From Hyphomicrobiales bacterium (GTDB taxonomy: Bacteria > Pseudomonadota > Alphaproteobacteria > Rhizobiales > Rhizobiaceae): a DNA stretch of 64,000 nucleotides. Made by a program: the position numbers and the translations under genes. Each line of letters begins with the position of its first letter. Positions within the stretch are counted from its first letter, which is position 1. Positions 25,354 through 34,592 of the stretch are shown piece after piece. The stretch lies in contig UBMP01000020.1 of NCBI GenBank assembly GCA_900466575.1, forward strand, positions 310,001-374,000, given 5' to 3'. The notes under the pieces are model-generated. The model saw only the letters and a list, made by a program, of their open reading frames with translations, had not been told where the DNA came from and made no database searches.

Positions 25354-25400
25354 TTGACTCTATTTGGATCGTTCCATATCCATATTGGAACGATCCAAAT
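25354..25400 (+). promoter_or_regulatory. Promoter with twin LacI-type operators for the 25.4-42.2 kb operon
   Basis: ATTTGGATCGTTCCA (25362-25376) and TGGAACGATCCAAAT (25386-25400) form a perfect 15-base inverted repeat with a 9-base spacer. Each arm is itself a LacI-family palindrome, TTGGAWCGWTCC with central CG; the centres are 21 bases apart, two helical turns. A -35 box TTGACT (25354-25359) followed 17 bases later by TATCCA (25377-25382) places both operators over the promoter. The LacI-family gene at 39955 is the obvious candidate regulator. Confidence 0.7.
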
Positions 25401-25423
25401 AAGAAGCATTTCGGGAGGAAAGC

Positions 25424-26428
25424 ATGCGTTGGGCCCTGGTGGGCGCGAGCACGATCGCGTCTCAACATATGATCCGGGCGATCCGCGCTCAAGGTGGCAG
25501 CGCGATTGCGCGTGTGGTCAGCGGCTCCCGCGACCGCGCCGAGGCTTATGCCCGCGAGCATGGCATTCCCGCCTTCGGCGCCGATCTGAACGAGGCTCTG
25601 GCCGATCCCGCCATCGATGCCGTCTATATTTCCACGACGAATGAGAAGCATCTTCTGCAGGCGCTCGCCGCCATTGCCGCAGGCAAGCATGTGCTCTGCG
25701 AAAAGCCGCTGGCGATGACGGTTCCCGATGCCGCCGCCATGGTGCGTGCGGCCGACGAGGCGGGCGTGACCTTTGCCACCAACCATCATCTGCGCTGCTC
25801 CGGCAGCCACCGCGCCGTCCGCGCGCTGATCCGCGACGGTCGCGTCGGCAAGGTTCTGTCGGTGCGCGTCTTCCATGCGGTGCATCTGCCGGAAAACCTG
25901 CAGGGCTGGCGCATCAATTCGGCAGCCGAAGGCGGCGGGGTCATTCCGGATATCACCGTGCACGATGCCGATGTCGTCCGCTTCCTGCTGAACGAGGACC
26001 CGGTCTCGGTCGTCGCCCAGGCTACGAGTTCCGGCATGGGGCAGGGCGTCGAGGATTCCGCCATGTCGGTCTGGGCGATGCCCTCCGGCGCCATGGTGAT
26101 GAGCCATGAGAGCTTCACGCATCCTTTCGCCGGCAGCGGTCTCGAAGTCCACGGCACGCAGGGCTCGATCTTCGCGCGCGGCGTGATGACCCAGAAGCCG
26201 GTCGGCGAGATCGAACTGGTGGATGCTAGCGGCCGCCACGCGATTCCCTTCGATGCGCATGATCTCTACATCACCGGCGTCGCGGAATTCGAAGCCGCCG
26301 TCCGTGGCGAGGGCCAGCCGGCCGCGACCGGGATCGATGGCGTCAAGTCGCTGGCCGTGGCTACCGCCGTGCGCGAGGCCGCCGAAACCGGGGCGCGCGT
26401 GACAATCAATTATGGAGGCATGAAGTGA
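25424..26428 (+). CDS. Gfo/Idh/MocA-family oxidoreductase
   Basis: A 334-residue NAD(P)-dependent dehydrogenase, usually acting on a sugar, polyol or cyclitol. N-terminal Rossmann fold (ALVGASTIASQHMIRAI; GxGxxA-like), the signature CEKPLAMT near residue 94, and GGGVIPDITVHDADVVRFL near residue 170, where the Asp/His pair of the active site lies. GGGAGGAAAGC precedes the ATG. It is the first gene of the long operon and overlaps the CoA-transferase gene by GTGA. Confidence 0.9.
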   Translation: MRWALVGASTIASQHMIRAIRAQGGSAIARVVSGSRDRAEAYAREHGIPAFGADLNEALADPAIDAVYISTTNEKHLLQALAAIAAGKHVLCEKPLAMTVPDAAAMVRAADEAGVTFATNHHLRCSGSHRAVRALIRDGRVGKVLSVRVFHAVHLPENLQGWRINSAAEGGGVIPDITVHDADVVRFLLNEDPVSVVAQATSSGMGQGVEDSAMSVWAMPSGAMVMSHESFTHPFAGSGLEVHGTQGSIFARGVMTQKPVGEIELVDASGRHAIPFDAHDLYITGVAEFEAAVRGEGQPAATGIDGVKSLAVATAVREAAETGARVTINYGGMK

Positions 26429-27996
26429 ACAAGGTCGTCAGCGCGGCGGAAGCCGTGGCGCGCATTCCCGATGGCGCGGTGGTCACTGTCTCCTCCTCTT
26501 CCGCCCTCGGCTGTCCGGACCTGGTGCTGAAGGCGCTGGGCGAACGCTTCGATGCGGAAGGCCATCCGCGCGGGCTGACCACGCTGCATCCCATCGCCGC
26601 CGGCGACATGTATGGCGTCAAGGGCATGGACCATATCGCCAAGGACGGGCTGCTGACGCGCGTGCTCGCCGGCTCCTACCCCTCCGGTCCGTCGAACCTG
26701 CCGATGCCGGAAATCTGGAAGATGATCGTCGAGGATCGGGTTGCCGCCTATAACGTGCCCTCCGGCGTCATGTTCGACATGCATCGCGAAGCCGCAGCCC
26801 GCCGCCCCGGCGTGCTGACCCGCGTCGGTCTCGAAACCTTCGTCGACCCCATCCGCGAAGGCTGCGCGATGAATGCGAAGGGCGCGGCCGAGCCCATCGT
26901 GTCGCGCGTGGAATTCGGCGGCGAGACCTGGCTGCATTTCCCCAATATCGTGCCCAATGTCTGCATCCTGCGCGCCACCACGGCGGATGAGCGCGGCAAC
27001 CTGACCTACGAGCACGAGGGCGCCTATCTCGGCGGGCTGGAACAGGCGATCACCGTGCGCAACCATGGCGGTCTCGTGATTGCGCAGGTCAGCCGCACCA
27101 CGGCGGCGGGGAGCCTCCGCCCGCATGACGTGCGCGTGCCCGGCCATCTCGTCGATCTCGTCGTTGTCGATCCGCATCAGAAACAGACGTGCGAGACGCC
27201 CTACGATCCGGCGATTTCCGGCCAGATCATGCGGCCGTGGTCGAGCTTCAAGCTGGCCGAACACGGCGTGGAAAAGGTCATCGCGCGCCGCGCGGCCATG
27301 GAACTAAAAGGCGGCATGACGGCTAATCTCGGCTTTGGCATCAGCGCGCAGGTGCCGCGTATCCTGCTCGAAGAGGGCCATCCGGACGCCGTGACGTGGG
27401 CGATCGAGCAGGGTGCCGTCGGCGGCATGCCGCTCACCGATTTCGCCTTCGGCTGCGCCTCCAATGCGGATGCCTATGTGCCGTCGCCGCAGCAGTTCAT
27501 CTATTTTCAGGGCGCGGGCTTCGATGTCTCGTTCCTCTCCTTCCTCGAGGTGGATATCGAGGGCAATGTGAATGTCTCCAAGCTCGGCAAGAAGCCATAT
27601 CTGACGGCCGGCTGCGGCGGGTTTGTCGATATCACGGCGCATGCCAAGAAGATCGTCTTCTCCGGCTGGTTCGAGGCGGGCGCGGAGATTGCCCTGAGCG
27701 ACAGCGGCATCCGCGTCGCAAAGCCCGGCAAGTTTACCAAGATGGTCAAACGCGTCGAGCATGTGACCTTCTCCGGCAACCGCGCCCGCGCGCAGGGGCA
27801 GGACGTGCTCTATATCACCGAGCGCTGCGTCATGCGGCTGGGCGATGTCGGGCTGGTCGCGACCGAGATCATGCCGGGCATCGATGCTCAGGCCGATATC
27901 GTCGGCGCGTCGCAGGGCCGGGTGCGCGTCGCCGAAAATGCCACGACCATGCCGGCAAGCCTCTTTGGCGCAGAGCCCATGGGGTGGACGCCATGA
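26425..27996 (+). CDS. Acyl-CoA:carboxylate CoA-transferase (fused alpha-beta, YdiF/Pct-like)
   Basis: A 523-residue class I CoA-transferase that moves CoA between an acyl-CoA and a carboxylic acid. The catalytic Glu is expected in WAIEQGAVGGMPLTDF (near residue 333), and the Gly-rich loop GFGISAQVPRILLEEG belongs to the beta half. Fusion of alpha and beta halves is typical of propionate/acetate-type enzymes. The start is GTG at 26425 with GGAGG eight bases upstream. With the enoyl-CoA hydratase and aldehyde dehydrogenase it suggests that one branch of the pathway yields a short acid activated to a CoA ester. Confidence 0.88.
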   Translation: MNKVVSAAEAVARIPDGAVVTVSSSSALGCPDLVLKALGERFDAEGHPRGLTTLHPIAAGDMYGVKGMDHIAKDGLLTRVLAGSYPSGPSNLPMPEIWKMIVEDRVAAYNVPSGVMFDMHREAAARRPGVLTRVGLETFVDPIREGCAMNAKGAAEPIVSRVEFGGETWLHFPNIVPNVCILRATTADERGNLTYEHEGAYLGGLEQAITVRNHGGLVIAQVSRTTAAGSLRPHDVRVPGHLVDLVVVDPHQKQTCETPYDPAISGQIMRPWSSFKLAEHGVEKVIARRAAMELKGGMTANLGFGISAQVPRILLEEGHPDAVTWAIEQGAVGGMPLTDFAFGCASNADAYVPSPQQFIYFQGAGFDVSFLSFLEVDIEGNVNVSKLGKKPYLTAGCGGFVDITAHAKKIVFSGWFEAGAEIALSDSGIRVAKPGKFTKMVKRVEHVTFSGNRARAQGQDVLYITERCVMRLGDVGLVATEIMPGIDAQADIVGASQGRVRVAENATTMPASLFGAEPMGWTP

Positions 27997-28760
27997 GCGA
28001 CGTGCATCTCGACATTCGCGGCCGCATCGCCGAAATCCAGCTCGACAATCCGGCGAAGCTCAATGCCTTCACGGTCGACATGCTGGCGCGGCTTGCCGCC
28101 CATTTGGACACGATCGAGCGCGACACGCAGATCGCCTGCATTCTCGTCACCGCCGAGGGTGAGAAGGCCTTCTGCTCGGGCGCGGATATCAATGGCTGGG
28201 GCGACCTGACGCCTGCCGAATTCGCCCGCCACTGGGTGCGCGGCGGCCACCGCATCTTCGACCGGCTGGCGCGGCTCTCCAAGCCGACCATTGCCGTGCT
28301 CAACGGTCACGCCTTTGGCGGCGGGCTGGAATTGGCGGCGGCCTGCGACCTCCGGGTCATGACGCCCCGCGCGACGATAGCGTTGCCTGAGGCTGCCGTC
28401 GGCATCGTGCCCGGCTGGTCGGGCACGCAGCGGCTGGCGCGGTTGCTGCCCGAACCGGTGCTGAAGGAAATGGCTTTGTTCGGCCGCCGCATCAGCGCCG
28501 AGCGGGCGCTGCAATTCGGCTTCGCGGCCGAGGTGGGCGAGGATGTTCGCGGGCTGGCCGAAGCCATCGCCGCGCGCGTCACCGAGCTTTCGCCGCGCGC
28601 CGTCGAGATCGCCAAGTCCATGATCCACGCGGCGAAAAACGAAGACGCCGGCGCGATGATCGAAGCCCTGGGCAGCGCCGCCATCTCCGCCAGCGACGAC
28701 CGCAATGAAGGCGTTGCCGCCTTCAGGGAAAAGCGCAAACCCACATTTTCCGGACAATGA
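27993..28760 (+). CDS. Enoyl-CoA hydratase/isomerase family protein
   Basis: A 255-residue crotonase-fold enzyme. The oxyanion-hole motif is seen in AFCSGADINGWGD and the second in GHAFGGGLELAAACDLRV; LPEAAVGIVPGWSGTQRLARLLP carries the region of the usual catalytic Glu residues (EAAVGIVPG). ATGA overlap with the CoA-transferase gene. It probably hydrates an enoyl-CoA formed from the CoA-transferase product. Confidence 0.92.
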   Translation: MSDVHLDIRGRIAEIQLDNPAKLNAFTVDMLARLAAHLDTIERDTQIACILVTAEGEKAFCSGADINGWGDLTPAEFARHWVRGGHRIFDRLARLSKPTIAVLNGHAFGGGLELAAACDLRVMTPRATIALPEAAVGIVPGWSGTQRLARLLPEPVLKEMALFGRRISAERALQFGFAAEVGEDVRGLAEAIAARVTELSPRAVEIAKSMIHAAKNEDAGAMIEALGSAAISASDDRNEGVAAFREKRKPTFSGQ

Positions 28761-30286
28761 CCATGAATGACCTGACCATCATCACCACCGCCAGCATCGC
28801 GCTTCCGGAAAGCCCGTTCGCAGGCCGCCATTTCATCGACGGCGCCTGGTGCGACAGCACCGATGGTGAAACCTTCGAGCGCGCCTCGCCCTCGCATGGT
28901 GTCGTCGTCAGCCGCTCGGCCAAGGGCGGCCGCGCCGATGCGGAGCGCGCCATTGCCGCCGCCCGCAAGGCCTTCGACGCCGGCATCTGGAGCCGCCTTT
29001 CGGGCAAGGAGCGGGCGACCGTGCTCCTCAAGGTCGCCGATCTGATCGAGGCTAATGTCGAGCGGATGGCGATCCTCGAAACGCTGGAAAGCGGCAAGCC
29101 GATCACCCAGGCGCGCGGCGAGGTTTCGGGTGCTGCCGATCTCTGGCGCTATGCCGCGTCACTTGCTCGCACGCTGCATGGCGACAGCCACAATTCGCTC
29201 GGGCAGGACATGCTCGGCGTGGTTCTGAAGGAGCCGATCGGCGTCGTCTCGATCATCACGCCGTGGAATTTCCCCTTCTGGATTCTCAGCCAGAAGCTGC
29301 CCTTCGCGCTCGCCGCCGGCTGCACCTGCGTCGTCAAGCCGTCCGAAATGACGCCTTCGACGACCGTCATGTTGGCCGATCTTCTCGTCGAGGTGGGCCT
29401 GCCCGCCGGCGTCGTCAATATCGTCCTCGGCTTCGGCCAGCCGGTCGGGCAGGTGATGGCGGAGCACGCGGATGTCGACATGGTGACCTTCACCGGCTCG
29501 ACCGCAGTCGGGAAGGCGATCATGGCAGCCGCGTCGGGCACGCTGAAGAAGGTGGCGCTGGAGCTGGGTGGCAAGAACCCGCAGGTGATTTTCCCCGATG
29601 CCGATCTCGACTCCGCTGCCGATGCAGTGACCTTCGGCGTCTATTTCAATGCCGGCGAATGCTGCAATTCCGGCAGCCGCGTCATCGTGCATGAAGACAT
29701 TGCCGAGGCTTTCGTCGCCCGCGTCGTCGCACTGTCGAAGAAGGTCGCTTTCGGCGATCCGCTCAATCCGGATACGCAGGTCGGCGCGATCATCTCGTCG
29801 GCGCATCAGGACAAGATCGACGGTTATGTGCGCGCCGCCGTCGCAGCAGGCGCAAAGGTTCAGCTCGGCGGCGCGACACTGCCGATCGCCGAGCTGCCCG
29901 GGCGTTTCTACCAGCCGACTGTTGTCACCGGCGTGACGTCCGACATGCCGATTGCCCGCGAGGAAGTCTTCGGCCCGGTTCTCTCCGTGCTGACATTCCG
30001 CACGCTCGAAGAGGCGATCGATCTCGTCAATGACGCATCCTATGGCCTCTCGGCGGGCGTCTGGAGCGAGAATGTCCATACCTGCCTCGAATTTTCCCGC
30101 CGCGTGCAGGCCGGAACCGTCTGGACCAATACCTGGATGGACGGTTTCCCCGAACTCACCTTCGGCGGGTTCAAGCAAAGCGGCCAGGGCCGCGAAATCG
30201 GGCCCTACGGCCTCGACGAATTCCTGGAAGTCAAAACCGTCGTCATGCGGGTCGGCCGGACACGGCCGAACTGGGTGAGGAGCTGA
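28757..30286 (+). CDS. Aldehyde dehydrogenase family protein
   Basis: A 509-residue NAD(P)-dependent aldehyde dehydrogenase. Landmarks: TPWNFPFWILSQKLPFAL (catalytic Asn), FTGSTAVGKAIM (cofactor loop), LELGGKNPQVIF (general-base Glu) and FNAGECCNSGSRVIV (catalytic Cys), then EEVFGPVLSVLTF. It closely resembles betaine/gamma-aminobutyraldehyde-type enzymes but the exact substrate is unknown. It starts in an ATGA overlap with the hydratase gene and ends 54 bases before the sugar-binding-protein gene. Confidence 0.92.
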   Translation: MTMNDLTIITTASIALPESPFAGRHFIDGAWCDSTDGETFERASPSHGVVVSRSAKGGRADAERAIAAARKAFDAGIWSRLSGKERATVLLKVADLIEANVERMAILETLESGKPITQARGEVSGAADLWRYAASLARTLHGDSHNSLGQDMLGVVLKEPIGVVSIITPWNFPFWILSQKLPFALAAGCTCVVKPSEMTPSTTVMLADLLVEVGLPAGVVNIVLGFGQPVGQVMAEHADVDMVTFTGSTAVGKAIMAAASGTLKKVALELGGKNPQVIFPDADLDSAADAVTFGVYFNAGECCNSGSRVIVHEDIAEAFVARVVALSKKVAFGDPLNPDTQVGAIISSAHQDKIDGYVRAAVAAGAKVQLGGATLPIAELPGRFYQPTVVTGVTSDMPIAREEVFGPVLSVLTFRTLEEAIDLVNDASYGLSAGVWSENVHTCLEFSRRVQAGTVWTNTWMDGFPELTFGGFKQSGQGREIGPYGLDEFLEVKTVVMRVGRTRPNWVRS

Positions 30287-30340
30287 CAAACCCTTTCAGG
30301 ACGCATCAAGTCACGCAACGCACCAATCAAGGAGGAGTAC

Positions 30341-31594
30341 ATGCGTAGCTTCATCAAGACGGCACTGGCCACCGCGGCCATGCTCGCAGCCACCACCACG
30401 CTTTCCCACGCAACCGACGTCGAAGTCCTGCACTGGTGGACATCGGGCGGCGAGGCGGCAGCGCTCAACGTTCTCAAGGAAGACCTCAAGGCCAAGGGCA
30501 TCGGCTGGGTCGACATGCCGGTGGCCGGCGGCGGCGGCGAAGCGGCCATGACCGCTCTGCGCGCCCGCGTCACGGCCGGCAACCCGCCGACCGCCGTGCA
30601 GATGCTGGGCTTCGACATTCTCGACTGGGCCCAGCAGGGCGCACTCGGCAATCTCGACGGCGTTGCCTCCAAGGAAGGCTGGGACAAGGTCATTCCAGCA
30701 GCACTTCAGAAGTTCTCAAAGTATGACGGCCACTGGATCGCCGCTCCGGTCAACGTCCATTCGACCAACTGGATCTGGATCAGCAAGGCAGCGCTCGACA
30801 AGACCGGCCTGAAGGCCCCGGAAAACTGGGATCAGCTGATCGCCGTTCTCGACAAGATGAAGGCCGATGGCATCACGCCGCTGGCGCATGGCGGCCAGCC
30901 CTGGCAGGAAGCCACGATCTTCGACGGCGTCGTGCTTTCCGAAGGCACGGATTTCTACAAGAAGGCCTTCATCGATCTCGACCCGGCGACGCTTAGCGGC
31001 GACAAGATGGCGGATGCCTTCACGCGCCTGATGAAGCTGCGCACCTATGTGGACGACAACTTCTCCGGCCGCGACTGGAACCTGGCGTCTGCCATGGTCA
31101 TCAACGGCAAGGCCGGCATGCAGATCATGGGCGACTGGGCCAAGGGCGAGTTCCTGAAGGCTGGCCAGAAGCCGGGCAAGGACTTCGTCTGCATCCGCTT
31201 CCCCGGCACGCAAGGCGCTGTCACCTTCAACTCCGACCAGTTCGCGATGTTCAACGTGAAGGGCGATGACAAGATCAAGGCGCAGATGGAAATGGCATCT
31301 TCCATCGAAAGCCCGAAGTTCCAGTCGGCCTTCAACGTGGTCAAGGGCTCGGTTCCGGCCCGCACGGACGTTCCGGATACCGCGTTTGACGATTGCGGCA
31401 AGAAGGGCATCAAGGATCTGGCAGAAGCCAGCTCCAAGGGCACGCTGTTCGGCTCCATGGCGCATGGCCATGCGGCGCCGGCTGCGGTGAAGAGCGCCGT
31501 CTATGACGTCGTCACCAAGGCCTTCAACGGCGGCTTCAAGACCGGTGCGGAAGCTGCCAAGGCTCTTGCCGACGCGGTTGCTGCGGCCAAGTAA
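30341..31594 (+). CDS. Carbohydrate ABC transporter substrate-binding protein (CUT1)
   Basis: A 417-residue periplasmic binding protein with a Sec leader ending near LSHA. The mature start [27 protein letters not shown], then [25 protein letters not shown], is typical of the family-1 sugar-binding proteins of the glucose/mannose-type systems. GGAGGAG lies six bases before the ATG. It is followed by three hairpins before the permease genes, as usual for an abundantly made binding protein. It delivers the sugar or glycoside handled by the operon enzymes. Confidence 0.92.
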   Translation: MRSFIKTALATAAMLAATTTLSHATDVEVLHWWTSGGEAAALNVLKEDLKAKGIGWVDMPVAGGGGEAAMTALRARVTAGNPPTAVQMLGFDILDWAQQGALGNLDGVASKEGWDKVIPAALQKFSKYDGHWIAAPVNVHSTNWIWISKAALDKTGLKAPENWDQLIAVLDKMKADGITPLAHGGQPWQEATIFDGVVLSEGTDFYKKAFIDLDPATLSGDKMADAFTRLMKLRTYVDDNFSGRDWNLASAMVINGKAGMQIMGDWAKGEFLKAGQKPGKDFVCIRFPGTQGAVTFNSDQFAMFNVKGDDKIKAQMEMASSIESPKFQSAFNVVKGSVPARTDVPDTAFDDCGKKGIKDLAEASSKGTLFGSMAHGHAAPAAVKSAVYDVVTKAFNGGFKTGAEAAKALADAVAAAK

Positions 31595-31610
31595 GCCTAG
31601 AACGTGAGGA

Positions 31611-31675
31611 GAGGGCGGCACGCTGCCGCCCTCCATCTCCGCCCGTTTCGCGCGGAGAATTCCGGTTCGAACCGG
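31611..31675 (+). promoter_or_regulatory. Three consecutive hairpins after the binding-protein gene
   Basis: GAGGGCGGCA-CGC-TGCCGCCCTC (31611-31633) is a 10-base perfect stem; CTCCGC/GCGGAG (31637-31642 with 31652-31657) and the palindrome CCGGTTCGAACCGG (31662-31675) follow. None is trailed by a T-run. They most likely stabilise the upstream message or reduce read-through into the permease genes. Confidence 0.55.
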
Positions 31676-31703
31676 CAAAACGACATTCCATGGGAGACCC
31701 GAC

Positions 31704-32597
31704 ATGGCCAGCTCAGCAGAGGCCGATCTTCGCACGCGCATACAGGACTGGCTGCCCAAGATCGTGCTGGCGCCGTCCTTCGCCGTGACGCTGCTTTTCG
31801 TTTACGGCTTCATTCTCTTCACCGTCTTCCTGTCGTTCACCGGCTCCAAGATGCTGCCGAACTACACGCTCATTGGCTGGGAGAACTATCACAAGCTCTG
31901 GGCGCTGGAAAACTGGCACATCGCCATCGTCAATATCGGCATTTTTGCGAGCCTCTACATCATCATCTGCACGGTGCTCGGCCTGATGCTGGCGATCTTT
32001 CTCGACCAGAAGATCCGGGGCGAGGGCGTGCTCAGGCCGATCTATCTCTACCCGATGGCGCTCTCCTTCATCGTCACCGGCACGGCATGGAAATGGTTCC
32101 TCGATCCGGGCATCGGGCTCGAACATGTCATGCATTTGTGGGGCTGGGAGAGCTTTTCCTTCACCTGGATCAAGGACAACAACATGGCGATCTACACGAT
32201 CGTGATCGCTGCCGTCTGGCAGACCAGCGGTTTCGTCATGGCGATGTTCCTCGCCGGTCTTCGCGGCATCGACAACGAGATCCTGAAGGCCGCGCAGATC
32301 GATGGCGCGTCGAGCTTCCAGCTCTATCGCCGCATCGTCATTCCGATGCTGCGCCCGGCCTTCCTGTCGTCCTTCGTCATCCTCAGCCACCTCGCCATCA
32401 AGTCCTACGACCTCGTGATCGCGCTGACGGGCGGCGGACCGGGGCGGGCGACCGAAATGCCGGCGACCTTCATGTATTCCTACACATTCACCCGCAACCA
32501 GATGGGCATCGGGGCGGCCTCCGCCGTGATCATGCTGATGACGATTGCCGCCATCATGGTTCCCTATCTCTATGCCGAGCTGAAGGAGAAGCAATAA
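31704..32597 (+). CDS. Carbohydrate ABC transporter permease 1 (CUT1)
   Basis: A 297-residue MalF/UgpA-type permease with six helices and the coupling loop ILKAAQIDGASSFQLYRRIVIPMLRP; the ending ALTGGGPGRATEMPATFMYSYTF is typical of sugar permeases of this class. It ends in a TAATG overlap with the second permease gene, with which it forms the channel. Confidence 0.93.
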   Translation: MASSAEADLRTRIQDWLPKIVLAPSFAVTLLFVYGFILFTVFLSFTGSKMLPNYTLIGWENYHKLWALENWHIAIVNIGIFASLYIIICTVLGLMLAIFLDQKIRGEGVLRPIYLYPMALSFIVTGTAWKWFLDPGIGLEHVMHLWGWESFSFTWIKDNNMAIYTIVIAAVWQTSGFVMAMFLAGLRGIDNEILKAAQIDGASSFQLYRRIVIPMLRPAFLSSFVILSHLAIKSYDLVIALTGGGPGRATEMPATFMYSYTFTRNQMGIGAASAVIMLMTIAAIMVPYLYAELKEKQ

Positions 32598-33475
32598 TGT
32601 CCGCCGTCAGCCAGGATACCGCCGTCAACACCGGCCGGATCGCCCGCACCTTCATCTATCTCCTGCTCCTGCTTTTCGCGCTGTTCTACCTGCTGCCGCT
32701 CTATGTGATGGTGGTGAACTCGCTGAAGCCGCTGTCGGAAGTCACCGGCGGCAACATGATGGCGCTGCCGCAGACCTGGACGCTGGAGGCCTGGAAATCC
32801 GCCTGGTCGACCGCCCAGATCGGCGTGTCGCCCACCGGTCTCGAACCCTATTTCCTGAATTCCATCCTCATGGTCGTGCCGGCCGTGGCGATCTCGACCG
32901 TCATCGGCGCGCTGAACGGCTATGTGCTGACCAAATGGCGCTTCCGCTTCGACACGATCGTCTTCGGCCTGATGCTGTTTTCCTGCTTCATCCCGTTCCA
33001 GATCGTGCTGATCCCCATGGCCATGGTTCTCGGCAAGCTGGGGCTTGCCGGCACGGTTCCGGGTCTCGTGCTTGTCCATGTCGTCTACGGCATCGGCTTC
33101 ACGACGCTCTATTACCGCAACTACTATGCCACGTTCCCGACCGAACTGGTGCGGGCGGCGCAGATCGACGGGGCCGGCTTCTTCCGCATCTTCTGGCGCA
33201 TTCTCCTGCCGATTTCCGGACCGATCACCGTCGTTTCCGTCATCTGGCAGTTCACCAATATCTGGAACGACTTCCTGTTCGGCGTCTCCTTCGGCGGCAC
33301 CAGCCAGCCGATGACGGCGGCGCTGAACAATCTCGTCCAGTCCTCCACGGGCGTGAAGGAATATAACGTTCATTTCGCGGGCGCGATCATCGCCGCCCTT
33401 CCCACTCTCTTCGTCTACATCGTCGCCGGGCGCTATTTCGTGCGCGGCCTGATGGCGGGCTCTGTCAAAGGATAA
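32597..33475 (+). CDS. Carbohydrate ABC transporter permease 2 (CUT1)
   Basis: A 292-residue MalG/UgpE-type permease. It shows the N-terminal FALFYLLPLYVMVVNSLKP motif, six helices and the coupling loop LVRAAQIDGAGFFRIFWRILLPISGP. The ATG at 32597 shares a base with the preceding stop. The open frame reaching back to 31604 is a shadow of permease 1. Confidence 0.93.
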   Translation: MSAVSQDTAVNTGRIARTFIYLLLLLFALFYLLPLYVMVVNSLKPLSEVTGGNMMALPQTWTLEAWKSAWSTAQIGVSPTGLEPYFLNSILMVVPAVAISTVIGALNGYVLTKWRFRFDTIVFGLMLFSCFIPFQIVLIPMAMVLGKLGLAGTVPGLVLVHVVYGIGFTTLYYRNYYATFPTELVRAAQIDGAGFFRIFWRILLPISGPITVVSVIWQFTNIWNDFLFGVSFGGTSQPMTAALNNLVQSSTGVKEYNVHFAGAIIAALPTLFVYIVAGRYFVRGLMAGSVKG

Positions 33476-33479
33476 GATC

Positions 33480-34592
33480 ATGGGCTTTCTCGACATCGCA
33501 AACGTCACCAAGTCCTACGGCAAGCTGGAAGTGCTGCATCGCGTGGATATCTCCATCGAGGAGGGTGAGTTCCTCGTCCTCGTCGGTCCCTCCGGCTGCG
33601 GCAAGTCCACTCTGCTCGGCATGATCGCCGGCCTTGAAGGGATTTCGTCCGGCGACATCTCGATCAAGGGCCGCGTCATCAACGGCGTGCATCCCTCCAA
33701 GCGCAACATCGCCATGGTGTTTCAGAGCTATGCGCTCTATCCCAACATGACGGTGGCGCAGAACATTACCTTCGGGCTCGAAATGCATGGCGTGCCGAAG
33801 CCTGAGCGCGATAAGGCGCTGGGCGATGTAGCGAAGCTTTTGCAGATCGACCACCTGCTCGACCGCAAGCCCGGCCAGCTTTCCGGCGGCCAGCGTCAGC
33901 GCGTCGCCATGGGCCGGGCGCTCGTGCGCGACCCGGACGTCTTCCTCTTCGACGAGCCGCTGTCCAACCTCGACGCGAAGCTCCGCGTCGACATGCGCAC
34001 CGAGATCAAGAAGCTGCACGAGAAGCTGAAGACGACCATCGTCTATGTGACGCATGACCAGATCGAGGCTATGACGCTCTCGACCCGCATCGCCGTCATG
34101 TACAAGGGCTATATCCAGCAGCTCGGCACGCCGAAGGAAATCTACGACACGCCGGCCAATGTCTTCGTCGCCACCTTCATGGGCAGCCCGGCGATGAACG
34201 TGATTTCCGCCAGGGTCGTAGTCAAGGACGGCATGCCCTATGCCGAAGTGAAGGATGGGAAGGGCGAGGCCCAGCATCTGCGCTTCAGCCAGCAGAACCT
34301 CACTGCCTGGGACGGCAAGAATATCCTGCTTGGCATCCGCCCGGAGGCGATCACCGATCCGGAAGGGGCGGACCGCAAGTCCAACAATATCGTGCCGCTC
34401 GTCAACGATGTCATCGTGACCGAACCGGCCGGCTCCGATACGTTCGTCACCATGTCGCTGGGAGGCAAGGACGTGATCGCGCGCATGCGCGCCGACACCG
34501 ATATCCGCGCCGGCCAGCGGTTTGACTTCGCCGTCAACATGGACAAGGCAGTGGCCTTCGATCCCGCATCCGAGGAACGGATCAAGCCGTGA
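33480..34592 (+). CDS. Carbohydrate ABC transporter ATP-binding protein, UgpC/MsmK-like
   Basis: A 370-residue CUT1 ATPase: Walker A GPSGCGKST at about 37-45, signature QLSGGQRQR, Walker B VFLFDEPLSNLDAKLRVDMR, followed by the C-terminal TOBE/OB regulatory domain (about 240-370; ILLGIRPEAITDPE) found in sugar importers. It lies five bases after the permease gene and overlaps the next gene by GTGA. Confidence 0.94.
   Translation: MGFLDIANVTKSYGKLEVLHRVDISIEEGEFLVLVGPSGCGKSTLLGMIAGLEGISSGDISIKGRVINGVHPSKRNIAMVFQSYALYPNMTVAQNITFGLEMHGVPKPERDKALGDVAKLLQIDHLLDRKPGQLSGGQRQRVAMGRALVRDPDVFLFDEPLSNLDAKLRVDMRTEIKKLHEKLKTTIVYVTHDQIEAMTLSTRIAVMYKGYIQQLGTPKEIYDTPANVFVATFMGSPAMNVISARVVVKDGMPYAEVKDGKGEAQHLRFSQQNLTAWDGKNILLGIRPEAITDPEGADRKSNNIVPLVNDVIVTEPAGSDTFVTMSLGGKDVIARMRADTDIRAGQRFDFAVNMDKAVAFDPASEERIKP

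Noticed and set aside
25147-26260. The glucose dehydrogenase frame appears to extend to a 1196-residue protein
   Set aside because: The upstream 420 codons are antisense to the Gfo/Idh gene and its promoter and have low-complexity shadow composition; ATG at 25003 begins the typical five-helix Gcd N-terminus.
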